Positions 35,618-45,377 of a stretch of 64,000 nt of DNA are shown here, one piece after another. This DNA comes from Oxalobacter formigenes (GTDB lineage Bacteria > Pseudomonadota > Gammaproteobacteria > Burkholderiales > Burkholderiaceae_D). Below the pieces are notes generated by a model. That model made no database searches, was not told the DNA's origin, and saw only the letters and a program-made list of their open reading frames with translations. Location: NCBI RefSeq assembly GCF_027158485.1, contig NZ_JAMKYJ010000001.1. One strand, written 5' to 3'. Each line of letters starts with the position of its first letter. Within the stretch, counting starts at the first letter, position 1. The position numbers and the translations under genes were made by a program.

Positions 35618-36832
35618 ATGAGCCGCACCATCTGCGTCACTGACGATACTCCACTGGAAAAAGACTTCGATTCCCGCACCGCACTGGCCGAAGCGTCGCG
35701 GTGCCTCCTCTGCCATGATGCCCCTTGCAGCGAAGCCTGTCCCGCCGGAACCGATCCCGCCCGGTTCATCCGTTCACTGCGCTTCAAAAACATCTGGGGC
35801 GCGGCCGAAACGATCCGCGAGAACAATCCCCTTGGCGGAAGCTGCGCACTTGTCTGTCCCGTCAATGAACTGTGCGAAAGCGCATGCGTGCGTGCCGGAC
35901 TTGACCAGCCGGTCCGGATAGCGAAACTCCAGCGTTTCGTCACGGAGCAGGAACGCAAAATGGGCATGCAAATCCTGAAAACCGGTCCATTCAACGGCAA
36001 GACAGTCGCCTGTATCGGAGCAGGCCCCGCCTCACTGGCCTGCGCCAGCGTTCTGGCACAACAAGGCTACCATGTCACGATTTTCGAGCAGTCGTCCCAA
36101 TCCGGCGGCATGCTTTCCCTTGGCATCCCGCGCTTTCGGTTGCCACAGGAAATCATCGATTTCGATCTCGCCCAGATTGAAAAACTGGGTGTTGAATTCC
36201 GGTACAACACGACCGTTTCCGCAAGCGACCTCGACGGGCTGACAAAACAGTTCGATGCCGTTTTCATCGGTGCCGGACTCTGGAAACCCAAAACGCTTGA
36301 CCTTCCCGGCAAAAGCCTTGACGGCGTCATCCATGCACTCGATTACCTGCAAAACGCCCGACGGTATGAACCCTCCGAGAAAGGAAACCGGATCGTCGTC
36401 ATTGGCGACGGCGACGTCGCGATGGATTGCGCCACGACAGCACAGGCACTGGGAGCCGATTCCGTCAAACTGGTTTTCTGCCGCCCTATCGCCGAAGCCT
36501 CGGCCAACATTGCCGAAACCCTGCTTGCCGTCAGTATGGGCATTCCTGTCGTGACTGAATTCTTCCCACAGAAAATCAATGGCAAAAACGGCCGTGTCAC
36601 CGACATCAGTTTCACCGGAGCCGACAATGAGTCCGTCATGAACCTCTTGACCGACAAGCTCATCCTTGCCGTCGGTCAGGAAAGAAGCGAGGAACTCGCG
36701 AGCGTATCCAGACAAAAAGGCCTCTTTTCCGGAGGCGACTGGGCCAATGGCGGCAAGACAGTCGTGGCAGCCATTGCCGAAGGCAAGAAAGCGGCCGCAT
36801 CCATCATCGACTATCTGGATCTGAGAGCGTAA
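35618..36832 (+). CDS. preT: NAD-dependent dihydropyrimidine dehydrogenase subunit PreT
   Basis: The 404-aa protein starts at an ATG after CGAGGAG. The N-terminus has the Fe-S cysteine arrays CLLCHDAPCSEACPAG and GGSCALVCPVNELCESAC. FAD-binding GAGPASLACASVL (near 133) and NAD-binding VIGDGDVAMDCA follow. This is the GltD-like half of the two-gene dihydropyrimidine dehydrogenase. It takes electrons between NADH and PreA for reduction of uracil and thymine. preA follows 17 bp later, so they form an operon. Confidence 0.92.
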   Translation: MSRTICVTDDTPLEKDFDSRTALAEASRCLLCHDAPCSEACPAGTDPARFIRSLRFKNIWGAAETIRENNPLGGSCALVCPVNELCESACVRAGLDQPVRIAKLQRFVTEQERKMGMQILKTGPFNGKTVACIGAGPASLACASVLAQQGYHVTIFEQSSQSGGMLSLGIPRFRLPQEIIDFDLAQIEKLGVEFRYNTTVSASDLDGLTKQFDAVFIGAGLWKPKTLDLPGKSLDGVIHALDYLQNARRYEPSEKGNRIVVIGDGDVAMDCATTAQALGADSVKLVFCRPIAEASANIAETLLAVSMGIPVVTEFFPQKINGKNGRVTDISFTGADNESVMNLLTDKLILAVGQERSEELASVSRQKGLFSGGDWANGGKTVVAAIAEGKKAAASIIDYLDLRA

Positions 36833-36849
36833 TTCAACAGGAGAAAAAC

Positions 36850-38103
36850 ATGGCACTGAAAAAAGACCTCTCCATCGACTTTCTGGGCGTCCATTGCGAA
36901 AACCCGTTTTTCCTGTCGTCTTCCCCGGTCGATTCCGATTATGAAATGGTCGCCAAAGCCTTCGAGTCCGGCTGGGGCGGCGTGGCGTACAAAACCGTCG
37001 GTATCTTCCTGCCGGACGAATGTTCTCCCCGCTTCGACATCACCGGCCATCCCGGCGGTGCATGGGCTGGCTTCAAGAACATGGAAATGATTTCGGACAA
37101 GCCGCTGGAAGTGAACCTGAAAAACATGGCGCGCTTAAAACGCGAATACCCGCACAAGGTCATGATCGCGTCCATCATGGGCAGCAACGACGATGAATGG
37201 CGGACCCTTGCGCAAAAAGTGACCGACATCGGTGCCGACATCATCGAATGCAATTTTTCCTGCCCGCAAATGACCTCCTCGACAATGGGTTCCGACGTCG
37301 GCCAGAGCCCCGAACTCGTCGCGCAATATACCGAAGCCGTCTGCCGGGCGACACGCCTGCCCGTACTCGCCAAAATGACACCCAACATCGGTCACATGGA
37401 AATCCCGGCCATTGCCGCCATCCATGCCGGTGCAAAAGGCATCGCGGCAATCAACACCGTCAAGGCCATCACGAACCTTGACCTTGAATGCCTCTCTCCC
37501 ATGCCGGTCGTCAACGGCAAGTCCTCGATCTCCGGTTATTCCGGTCCTGCCATCAAGCCGATTGCCCTGCGCTTCATCGCCCAGATGAAACAGCATCCCC
37601 AACTGAAAGACATACCCGTCTCCGGGATTGGCGGCATCGTCACATGGCAGGATGTACTCGAATTTTTGCTCGTTGGTTCAAGCACGATTCAGGTCACAAC
37701 CGCCGTGATGGAATACGGCTACCGGATCGTCGAGGACATGGCGAGCGGCCTCTCACACTTCATGGAAGAAAAAGGCATTGAAAAACTCTCCGACCTTGTC
37801 GGGAAAGCCTTGCCGAACATCGTTGCTGCGGATGACCTCGACCGCGACTTCATGGTCATTCCCGGCATCGACCAGACGAAATGCATCGGTTGCGGCCGCT
37901 GTTATGTCTCGTGCTTCGACGGCGGGCATCAGGCCATCGACTGGGACGAATACACGCGCACCCCGACGATCAACAACCGCTGCGTCGGTTGCCATCTCTG
38001 CCTGAACGTCTGCCCGGTGGAAAACTGCATCCTTCCCGCAAAAACCGGATTCAAGCCCGGCCGGAAACCCCATCCTGTCACGGTCAAACGGCACTACAGT
38101 TAA
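36850..38103 (+). CDS. preA: NAD-dependent dihydropyrimidine dehydrogenase catalytic subunit PreA
   Basis: The 417-aa protein, behind CAGGAG, has a dihydroorotate dehydrogenase-like TIM barrel (FLSSSPVDSDYEMV, NFSCPQM with its catalytic-loop region, and the phosphate-binding end SGIGGIVTWQDVLEF). A C-terminal pair of 4Fe-4S motifs follows (CIGCGRCYVSC and CVGCHLCLNVCPVENC). It binds FMN and reduces uracil or thymine to the dihydro form with electrons from PreT. A 25-codon relic matching its 3' end lies 4 kb downstream. Confidence 0.93.
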   Translation: MALKKDLSIDFLGVHCENPFFLSSSPVDSDYEMVAKAFESGWGGVAYKTVGIFLPDECSPRFDITGHPGGAWAGFKNMEMISDKPLEVNLKNMARLKREYPHKVMIASIMGSNDDEWRTLAQKVTDIGADIIECNFSCPQMTSSTMGSDVGQSPELVAQYTEAVCRATRLPVLAKMTPNIGHMEIPAIAAIHAGAKGIAAINTVKAITNLDLECLSPMPVVNGKSSISGYSGPAIKPIALRFIAQMKQHPQLKDIPVSGIGGIVTWQDVLEFLLVGSSTIQVTTAVMEYGYRIVEDMASGLSHFMEEKGIEKLSDLVGKALPNIVAADDLDRDFMVIPGIDQTKCIGCGRCYVSCFDGGHQAIDWDEYTRTPTINNRCVGCHLCLNVCPVENCILPAKTGFKPGRKPHPVTVKRHYS

Positions 38104-38121
38104 TCCGGGTAAAACAATCCT

Positions 38122-38147
38122 GCCTGACGATGGGGAAATCGTCAGGC
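38122..38147 (+). terminator. hairpin after preA
   Basis: GCCTGACGAT and ATCGTCAGGC arms, 10 bp, starting 19 bp after the stop. No T run directly behind it. Confidence 0.65.
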
Positions 38148-38168
38148 TTGCCCTTCATCTCCGAAAAA

Positions 38169-38203
38169 AAAGGGACGCATTGGCATCCCTTTCTGTTTTT
38201 TTT
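38169..38203 (+). terminator. Rho-independent terminator after preA
   Basis: Stem AAAGGGACGC with GCATCCCTTT (one G-U pair), followed closely by a T run. Confidence 0.75.
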
Positions 38204-38228
38204 GCCAACCCTTCTTCCGTGACGGTTC

Positions 38229-40865
38229 TCAGAAACTGTGCCGGACACCTATATTAAGCGCCCCGCCCTCTCTCGACCCGTTTTCGCCCTGTGACCCGAA
38301 ACCTCGCTGGTAACGGATGTCCCCGAACACCGACGTCGATTTCGATACCCATCCCTGGATTCCCAATCCGATTTCTCCCCATGTCCTTCCGTATCGCTCG
38401 CTCACTCTCGTGTAGCTACCGTCTCCATTTCCTATTTTCACGCCGTCCGGGTTCAGAAAGTCGTAATACATGTTCAGCAGCGCATAGAGTTGACCTTTCT
38501 CTTTTTCCTTCTCCACCAGCGGCCTCGACATCCTCAACCCCAGCCTTCCCCTCAGACTGTCCGCTCCGTATCCGTCCACTTCCGATACGGCATCCGTGAA
38601 GCTTTTGTATTTCGTGTACTGGTAGCTCAACTGGCCCTGTCCTTCCAGTAACCAGTTGCTGTCATTTTTCCACAGCGGGTATCCTCCTTCTGCCGACAAT
38701 CCCACTCTCCATCCTGTCTGTTTTACGGCATCTCCTGTTTTGTCCCAGTTCTTTGTCGCGTATTTGTTTTTCACCCACGCCAATTGGCCCACTACGTCTA
38801 CGTATGCTCCGTTTTGCCAGGTCTTTGTCAGGTAGCCGCCCAGGGCCCAGTTGTCCGATTTCAGGTTCCCGGTATCACGGTTCAGCTCTGCCTGCGGTCT
38901 CATCCGGTCTTCCAGATCCGCATCTCCCCTTGCGTAATCAAACGAGATGGCTGCCCTTACATTGCCTCCATCTCCTGTCTGTCTTGCCATTATCTCCTGG
39001 CCTATCTGGAGTCCGTATATGTCCGCGTCGTATCCAAACCGGGTCTTGCCGTCTTCGTCCAGACGACTGTAGTAGGTTCTTGCCCAGCTCTGTTTCTCCA
39101 GCGGCAAGGTCCTGTGTTCTCCCACTCTCTGGTGCAGGCTTGCCAATTGGAGCTGCCCCATTTCGGTGTTGATTCTCTGCCCCGATATGTAATTCGATAC
39201 TCCAGGACGGTAGATGTCGGCTCTCACGCATGAATTGTCCAGCCGACAATCGAAACGGCTCACCAGATACCAGTTCTCATCCGACGCTGCCGCTCCTCCT
39301 TTTTGCAGGGCATATTCATATGCTCCCGCCTGCACACTCGATCCCAGCGCAAAGGTCCCTGCTGAAGTCCCTCCTACTTCAACAACCTGAATACCCTGAC
39401 TGGTCTGTCCTCCTGTTCCATTGACATTCGTCACGAGCAACCGGGTCATCCCATTCGCATTTCCTCCAACGTGCAGCTTGTCTGTGGCCGAACTGTCTCC
39501 GCCCAAAACCGTATTCAGGTTGACCACCCCGCCATTTCCTGTGTAGTCTCCTGCTACAGTGAGGCGGTTTCCGGCTGTGCCGGCAGCGCCAACGTTGACG
39601 GTTCCGGCATTGCCAAGGCTCGCCACGGTCTGGGCCAGTCCGTTTGCGTCAAGGGTTCCTCCGCTTCCCACGGTGACGGCCGAGGCGCTGCTGAATGCGT
39701 TTGCCACGCCTGCACGCAGGGTTCCTCCCGATACGGTGGTCGCTCCACTGTAGGTATTCGCTTCACTCAATACGGTCGTCCCCGACAGCTGGTTGACGAC
39801 ACCATTCCCGCTTATTTTCGTCGCAAAGGCGTAATCGGTGTCCGTATGGTTGAAGACCAACGCCCCCCGGTTTCCCAATGACACTGTCGGCGTATCCAGT
39901 ACGCCAGCCGCTACGGCGGTTTCTCCTTGTGCTGCACCGATATTGATGGTAGCGATTCCGTTACCTGACCCTGCCTGTACCCCGGAAGCTTCTACTGTTC
40001 CTCCATTGCTGACGGTCAGTGTCGCAGTTCCGGCATTGCCAACAGTCAGATTGCCTGTATTCGTCCAGTTCGAACCGGCTCCATCCACTGTCACCGTACC
40101 GGTGCTGCCCGAAATCAGGCCTATAAAACCGGTGACATTGGAAACCACACCGCCATTGCGGATCGACAGTTCTCCGTTACCGGAATAGCCGACAATCATA
40201 GTACTGTTATGCGTCAGGCCCGAACCGGCTACATCCACCGTCACCTTGCCCGTGCTGCCAGCGGCATTCCCTATAGTAGTGGCGTACTGTACATTGCTGG
40301 AGTAAGAAACATTGCCGCCATTACTGATCACCAGTTCTCCATCTCCGCTATTGCCAACAATCAGACTGCCGCCATACGTCCAGCTCGAGCCTGCCCCGTC
40401 GACTGTTACCTTGCCGGTGCTGCCCGAATTATTGCCTATCAAACCATCGGTATTGGAAACCTTGCCGCCATTTTCGATGATCAGGGTACCCGTTCCAAAA
40501 TCGCCGACAGTCAAATTGCCGGCATTCGTCCAGGTCGAACCGATTCCATCTACTGTCACCTTGCCGGTACCGCCCGCATTCTGTCCTATATAGCCATTGC
40601 TATTGGAAACCTTGCCGCCATTGCTGATGGACAAGGTGCCGGCTCCGGCCAGTCCAATAGTGATGCTACCGATACTCGTCCAGTTTGAACCGGTCCCGTC
40701 CACCGTCACTGTGCCGGTGCTTCCCGAATTGATGCCTACATATATCGGGCCAACGGGACTGGAAACCATGCCCCCATTACGGATAATCAGTTCGCCCGTT
40801 CCATAGTTGCCCACATACAGAATGCCGTTGCTCGTCCAGCTCGAACCGGTTCCATCCACTGTCAC
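38229..40865 (-). CDS. autotransporter, passenger repeats and beta-barrel (frameshifted 3' part)
   Basis: 878 codons continue the gene whose 5' part lies at 40886-41371. The passenger is built of repeats of about 45 residues (VTVDGxGSxWTxxGxLxVG..GxGxLxIxNGGxVSN) of the autotransporter/PEP-CTERM-associated type, forming a beta-helix. A C-terminal barrel follows and ends GGALNIGVRHSF, with the terminal Phe. Between the parts the frame is shifted by one base near 40895-40910. In the shifted frame SSGGGVIGVFGTGKVTVDG joins the two smoothly. The full protein would be about 1045 aa. Probably inactive unless the lesion is a sequencing error. Confidence 0.85.
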   Translation of the reverse strand: MTVDGTGSSWTSNGILYVGNYGTGELIIRNGGMVSSPVGPIYVGINSGSTGTVTVDGTGSNWTSIGSITIGLAGAGTLSISNGGKVSNSNGYIGQNAGGTGKVTVDGIGSTWTNAGNLTVGDFGTGTLIIENGGKVSNTDGLIGNNSGSTGKVTVDGAGSSWTYGGSLIVGNSGDGELVISNGGNVSYSSNVQYATTIGNAAGSTGKVTVDVAGSGLTHNSTMIVGYSGNGELSIRNGGVVSNVTGFIGLISGSTGTVTVDGAGSNWTNTGNLTVGNAGTATLTVSNGGTVEASGVQAGSGNGIATINIGAAQGETAVAAGVLDTPTVSLGNRGALVFNHTDTDYAFATKISGNGVVNQLSGTTVLSEANTYSGATTVSGGTLRAGVANAFSSASAVTVGSGGTLDANGLAQTVASLGNAGTVNVGAAGTAGNRLTVAGDYTGNGGVVNLNTVLGGDSSATDKLHVGGNANGMTRLLVTNVNGTGGQTSQGIQVVEVGGTSAGTFALGSSVQAGAYEYALQKGGAAASDENWYLVSRFDCRLDNSCVRADIYRPGVSNYISGQRINTEMGQLQLASLHQRVGEHRTLPLEKQSWARTYYSRLDEDGKTRFGYDADIYGLQIGQEIMARQTGDGGNVRAAISFDYARGDADLEDRMRPQAELNRDTGNLKSDNWALGGYLTKTWQNGAYVDVVGQLAWVKNKYATKNWDKTGDAVKQTGWRVGLSAEGGYPLWKNDSNWLLEGQGQLSYQYTKYKSFTDAVSEVDGYGADSLRGRLGLRMSRPLVEKEKEKGQLYALLNMYYDFLNPDGVKIGNGDGSYTRVSERYGRTWGEIGLGIQGWVSKSTSVFGDIRYQRGFGSQGENGSREGGALNIGVRHSF

Positions 40866-40885
40866 CTTGCCGGTACCGAAAACAC

Positions 40886-41371
40886 CTATGACACCACCGC
40901 CACTACTGTAACCTGTCCGCCATTGCTGATGCTCAGTTCACCGGCACCATTGTTGCCGACATAAAGATAATTGGCATTCGTCAAGTTTGAACCGGCGCCA
41001 TCCACCGTCACCGTGCCGGTGCTGCCTGAATTGTTGCCTATATACATCTGGCCACCGGAACTGGACACCTTGCCGCCATTCCCGATGGTCAGTTCACCCG
41101 TACCGGAGTTGCCGACAACAAGGCCGTTGTTAACATTCCAGGGACTTGGATACGTACCCGGCACCGTCACCGTCGCACCACCATCGATGACGGTCTGTGC
41201 CTTCGCCTGAGGCATGCCTATCACCACACTACCCAGCCATACCCCAGATATCAGGGCATTCCGTAATGCAGTCCCGCTTCCACCCGTTCCCCGGCACTTC
41301 ACCAGTTCCGAGGCGGCCTGCCATACCCCAAGGCTCCTGTTAAATACCGTCCTGTAAACCCTGTTCATCAT
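40886..41371 (-). CDS. autotransporter N-terminal part with ESPR signal (frameshifted 5' part)
   Basis: 161 codons begin with an extended signal peptide region, MNRVYRTVFNRSLGVWQAAS, typical of large type V secreted proteins. A hydrophobic core and a cleavage site near AKAQ follow. Two passenger repeats come next. The frame then leaves the gene at VTVVAVVS and stops. The remaining repeats and barrel continue in another frame just downstream. A GGAAG site precedes the ATG pair. Confidence 0.85.
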   Translation of the reverse strand: MMNRVYRTVFNRSLGVWQAASELVKCRGTGGSGTALRNALISGVWLGSVVIGMPQAKAQTVIDGGATVTVPGTYPSPWNVNNGLVVGNSGTGELTIGNGGKVSSSGGQMYIGNNSGSTGTVTVDGAGSNLTNANYLYVGNNGAGELSISNGGQVTVVAVVS

Positions 41372-42193
41372 CTTTTTCTTCCAGTTTTATTTAATTCCAC
41401 CCTTCGATCAGTCTTTCGTAAATGACCTGATCGACATCGCACCATTTCCTTCACCGTTTTTTACAAAGAACAAGCAGCTCATGTGATGCATCTCCTGTCG
41501 CAGAAACGCCGTACCTCGGAAAACCGCTTGCCAAACGGAATCCATCTAAAAATGATGAACGGTCCATGTAAAAAAACACCGGAAAACAAAGGACATGTTT
41601 TCCATCTTTTCTTTACAATATTTCTTTAAATGAACATTTACACATATTCAATTTATAATTCCACAAATATATAATATTGCCTTGCAAAACAACAATATAT
41701 TTAAATGTTAAACACTCATTTATTTCATTTTTCGCAAGAAAAAATGAATTGAAGGCAAACTGGGCATGCAGCTTTTTTACGGTGTGCGTCGTGATACTTC
41801 ATCCGCCATCCTGTCCGGGAATAATGTGAAAGACAGATTACTCAGGTCAGGCACTATCCGGATTCCCTGACATCGTCTGGTTCATCCACGAGGTGAACGT
41901 TTTGTGCAAGCCCGGATAAATCGCAAGTGAAAGAGAGCCTGCGCCCTGTTTTTTTCGCTCCGCCTGAGAGTAACAATTTGTACTTTAAGCCCGAGGCCTT
42001 TCGCTTCCGGCTCCAATAGTGGTATGGGAAAATGCAGCTCGTTCAGGGAAAAAACCCTACGAACCGTTCCATTTGCGTTCCCTGAAAACACGCTGTTGGC
42101 AAGGCTGACGACCGTAATGCACGTGTTGCCACGTCATGCTGCCTCTTGTATTGCCACATCATTACACCGATGTTCCTGTCGTTTGCCGATGGC
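41372..42193. other. intergenic region, AT-rich autotransporter promoter side
   Basis: About 820 bp without a credible gene. 41590-41760 is very AT-rich and probably carries the autotransporter promoter on the minus strand. A 69-codon frame at 41882-42091 (minus) has no family features. Confidence 0.5.
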
Positions 42194-42268
42194 ATTTTTC
42201 CTGCAAAAACCGGATTCAGGCCAGATCTTGACGCTCATCTGGTTACCGTCAAACGGTATTGCGGTTAA
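42194..42268 (+). pseudogene. relic of a second preA 3' end
   Basis: The frame reads IFPAKTGFRPDLDAHLVTVK then RYCG and stop. It matches the end of PreA (ILPAKTGFKPGRKPHPVTVK then RHYS and stop). Just upstream, bases 42160-42193 resemble the last Fe-S region with deletions. This is the remains of a duplicated or displaced preA. Confidence 0.7.
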
Positions 42269-42313
42269 AATGGATAACATAAGACCGGCACAATAAAAAC
42301 AGGACGATCCATC

Positions 42314-43180
42314 ATGGGAAAAACGACGATATTCGACTTCATGAAAGCCTATAAGGCGGCACTGAAGAAAAAAGACGGAAAGAAAAAATATTACTGGGGC
42401 TTCATGGGCGACATTTTAGGCGAGCTCATCCTGCCGACCGATGAGGAAATCATCGAATTTGCCAACCGGGATTTATCCAGTACCGTCGCCCTGCGCTTTT
42501 TCCTGCAACCGTGGATCATGCCCGACTTTTTCCTGTTCACGGAAGAAAGCAAGGAACGCATTCGCGACACGCTTGCCTGGTACCTGCATCAGCCGGAAAA
42601 GGAACTCGACAGCATCGTCAACGCGTTCCAGATACCGATCCGGGTAGAATCGTCCAGACAACTCTATACCGTTATCTGGCAGGAATTCTTCCTCTCCGAC
42701 TTCCCCGACCCGATCGACCCGAACGAATACGAGGAAGACACCAGCCCCGAATTCATCAATTCGCTCTACAAAATGGCCGAACGTCCCGACTGGTCCGATA
42801 CCTCGTACTATTCCAATCCTGAACGCATCGGCACCGTCAAGAAAGACCTGATCGAGTGGTACACCCCGGACAGGTCGCTGGAAGAAATCCAGCGATGGGC
42901 ATTGACAGGCATCCGTCCGAACAATATCCCCGGCCTCATATCGGACGCGACCAAATGGCTCGACTGGTACGACATGAACCGGGGTAACGAACGGGCACTG
43001 AAACAGTTCGGAGAATTGCAGGAAAACGGCCTGTACGTCGACCGGCTGACGCTGACCTTCGATAAAGACATCGGCATCGGCTTTTTTGCAGGAACGACCA
43101 AACCGGTCAAGACAAGACGGGCACGTTTTCTGTTCGACAAACTCGGCAACCTGCTCGCCAACTATCCGATTCTGAAATAA
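42314..43180 (+). CDS. hypothetical protein, tandem paralogue 1
   Basis: The 288-aa soluble, acidic and aromatic-rich protein has no signal peptide or membrane segment. Its ATG follows AGGACGATCC. Blocks shared with the next gene are GFMGDILGEL/EFLGDILDDL, PDFFLFTEESKERIRDTLAWYL, EFINSLYKM and the final RARFLFDKLGNLLANYPIL. It has no motif I can tie to a family. The pair follows the preA relic, a breakpoint-like position. Confidence 0.65.
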   Translation: MGKTTIFDFMKAYKAALKKKDGKKKYYWGFMGDILGELILPTDEEIIEFANRDLSSTVALRFFLQPWIMPDFFLFTEESKERIRDTLAWYLHQPEKELDSIVNAFQIPIRVESSRQLYTVIWQEFFLSDFPDPIDPNEYEEDTSPEFINSLYKMAERPDWSDTSYYSNPERIGTVKKDLIEWYTPDRSLEEIQRWALTGIRPNNIPGLISDATKWLDWYDMNRGNERALKQFGELQENGLYVDRLTLTFDKDIGIGFFAGTTKPVKTRRARFLFDKLGNLLANYPILK

Positions 43181-43236
43181 AGAGACAACCGTCCGGCTGT
43201 CTCTTCTGATACAGCAGGATAACATCCTGAAAAGCC

Positions 43237-44112
43237 ATGTTCGGCCTGATAAAAGACTGGTACGACAAGCTGATCCTCTGGATTGACTGGCCACCCCCGA
43301 AACCCCGGCCCGGCATCCGATATGTCCATTGGGAATTTCTGGGCGACATTCTCGACGATCTGACCATGCTTACAGATCAGGAAACCGGGCACTTTTCAGA
43401 AAGGGAGTTTTCAGATCCTGAGGCTATCCGCGAGCTGATCCGGAGCTGGATACTCCCCGATTTTTATCGTTATACCCCCGCCAGTCAGGAAAAAATCAGA
43501 AATACCCTCGCCTTCTATCTGGCAACCCGTTCTGACAAGCTCGAATGGATTTTCCCCTCCTTTGCCATCCCCCTTAACGTCCCGACCGCCCACCTTTTTT
43601 ACAGTCTTGTATGGGAAGCACTATACAAAGAAGCTCCCCCCGTTGATATCGATAAGGAAAAATATGAAGAATGCGAGCGGCTTTCCTTCATCAACTCGCT
43701 GGAAAAAACGATGGAATCCGGTTCCACTGAAGAAGAGTATCCTTTTCCGGAACGCAAGGGACTCATCCTGCCAGAACGTTTGAATCGCCACCACTCCGGC
43801 CTGTCGCTTCCATCCCTGCAGCAATGGGTCACAACCGGTATCCTGCCCGATAACACGAAAGCCCTGCCCGCTGATGCCGCCCGCTGGACAGACTCTGCCG
43901 ATCCCGACTACATACGCCAAACCGCATACGCCCGTTACCAGAGAAACAGGGAAAATGGCGCTCACCTCTCGCGCCTGACCCTTCATTTCAACCAGACAGT
44001 CGGGGAAGGCTACCTGAAAGAAAACCCCGACACCTTAATCAAAACCCGAAAAGCTCGCTTCCTGTTCGACAAACTCGGCTTTCTGACCGATTGCTATCCC
44101 TTACTTCGATAA
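43237..44112 (+). CDS. hypothetical protein, tandem paralogue 2
   Basis: The 291-aa protein is collinear with the preceding one over its full length at roughly 35-40% identity by eye. It keeps the PDFYRYTPASQEKIRNTLAFYL and KARFLFDKLGFLTDCYPLL blocks. It lies 56 bp downstream on the same strand and converges on the hipA gene. Tandem divergence of this sort fits receptors, immunity factors or adaptor proteins, but nothing in the sequence chooses among them. Confidence 0.65.
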   Translation: MFGLIKDWYDKLILWIDWPPPKPRPGIRYVHWEFLGDILDDLTMLTDQETGHFSEREFSDPEAIRELIRSWILPDFYRYTPASQEKIRNTLAFYLATRSDKLEWIFPSFAIPLNVPTAHLFYSLVWEALYKEAPPVDIDKEKYEECERLSFINSLEKTMESGSTEEEYPFPERKGLILPERLNRHHSGLSLPSLQQWVTTGILPDNTKALPADAARWTDSADPDYIRQTAYARYQRNRENGAHLSRLTLHFNQTVGEGYLKENPDTLIKTRKARFLFDKLGFLTDCYPLLR

Positions 44113-44120
44113 AGTGGTTT

Positions 44121-45377
44121 TCAGGCAATTTTTTCCATAAGCTTTTGAATCGTTCGCACCCGGACACCGATCGTTCTCCTGATTTTTTTCAACACCGGAT
44201 GATAAAGATTTTGGTCGTTCAATTCTTCCAGAAGCCTGTCCGCTTCGATTTCTATACCATTCGCCATTCGTAATAAATCATCAGACAATATCCTTTTTGC
44301 CACCCGGGTGTCCGGTACCATTTTTTGCCAGTCTTCCAATCGTATGGTATCTGGCAGAGAGCGCTCACCAATTTTCATGGCCATATTCTTTGCAAGAGAA
44401 TATACATCTGTACATACGACATCGTAAACCGGAGCCAGAACGGGCGTCTTGCCCTGATATAGCAGGGAATAATTTTTGGCATGAGCATCCGCGTTTCCCA
44501 CCAGATAATGAAAAATCACCCTTTGCTGAAAAGCACGACGATCGGCAGCCGGCCTCTGCGTTACATTCTGGATCAACGCCTGTGAACTGGCTATTCCCGG
44601 CCCACCTTCCGATTCATATTTAATTTCCGGCGGCACACCCAGAGCCTGACAGAAATCTTCCTGATGCAAGCGTAAAATCCTGCCATTCTCTTCGCGCACA
44701 CGGTCATAACGTTCAACAAGAATGAATCCGGTATTTCCTGCCATGCCTTTGGAAACGACAGGCGCATCCAATCCCACGCGCCCCGCCAGCATCATACAGA
44801 AAACCTCGTTTTCAACCGTTCCGCTCAATCCTTCGATAAAAGGTTTGAGAATATGTGTGGTCGGAAGTCCGTTTTTGGGCAAAAAAATTTGCCCGTCAAT
44901 GAAACAAACGGCCAGTTTATCCTGTGCCCCGGCAAGAGATAAGCGAATTCCTTCCACACCTCCAAGCAATGGTTTTTGCCGTAACAGGTCCAGCAGTTCA
45001 GCAAGACGTTTCCCGTCGAGTACCTCGACAGTTCCGGTAGAAAAATCGGGCAACGGTTGTCCTTGCGGTAACAGGGAAAGTGCACCTGCACATTCACCAC
45101 CGATTATCTCCAGCAAACCGAAAACATTTTCATCAGAAACACCCAACACAGCCGCAAGACGACGTCGCGCACGTTCGTCCGGCAACAAACCGGCAAAGTA
45201 CGGACGAGCGATCCTGTCCGGGTAAGGCTCATCACGTAAAGGCATCGATACTGAAATTGCCATCCCGTTTGAATCCAGATAATTACTGTTATATTTGAAA
45301 ACAAGTTGGCCATTCTCATTTTGCGCCAGCGTACCCGCCATCTTTTCATGAAGGTAAACATCAAGAATGCGACTCAT
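44121..45377 (-). CDS. hipA: HipA-type serine/threonine kinase toxin
   Basis: The protein is 418 aa from the ATG at 45377, which overlaps the hipB-like stop. It shows the HipA fold markers: N-terminal couple domain (DVYLHEKMAGTL), the autophosphorylation loop SLAGAQDKLAV with Ser near 146, the ATP Lys in HILKPF near 177, catalytic GNADAHAKNYSL near 294, and metal-binding APVYDVVCT. HipA kinases phosphorylate glutamyl-tRNA synthetase or similar targets and cause growth arrest, held in check by HipB. All key residues are present, so the toxin looks intact. Confidence 0.92.
   Translation of the reverse strand: MSRILDVYLHEKMAGTLAQNENGQLVFKYNSNYLDSNGMAISVSMPLRDEPYPDRIARPYFAGLLPDERARRRLAAVLGVSDENVFGLLEIIGGECAGALSLLPQGQPLPDFSTGTVEVLDGKRLAELLDLLRQKPLLGGVEGIRLSLAGAQDKLAVCFIDGQIFLPKNGLPTTHILKPFIEGLSGTVENEVFCMMLAGRVGLDAPVVSKGMAGNTGFILVERYDRVREENGRILRLHQEDFCQALGVPPEIKYESEGGPGIASSQALIQNVTQRPAADRRAFQQRVIFHYLVGNADAHAKNYSLLYQGKTPVLAPVYDVVCTDVYSLAKNMAMKIGERSLPDTIRLEDWQKMVPDTRVAKRILSDDLLRMANGIEIEADRLLEELNDQNLYHPVLKKIRRTIGVRVRTIQKLMEKIA

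Noticed and set aside
41882..42091. 69-codon minus-strand frame near the autotransporter promoter
   Set aside because: No motif, no ribosome site; possibly part of decayed DNA next to the preA relic but not assignable.
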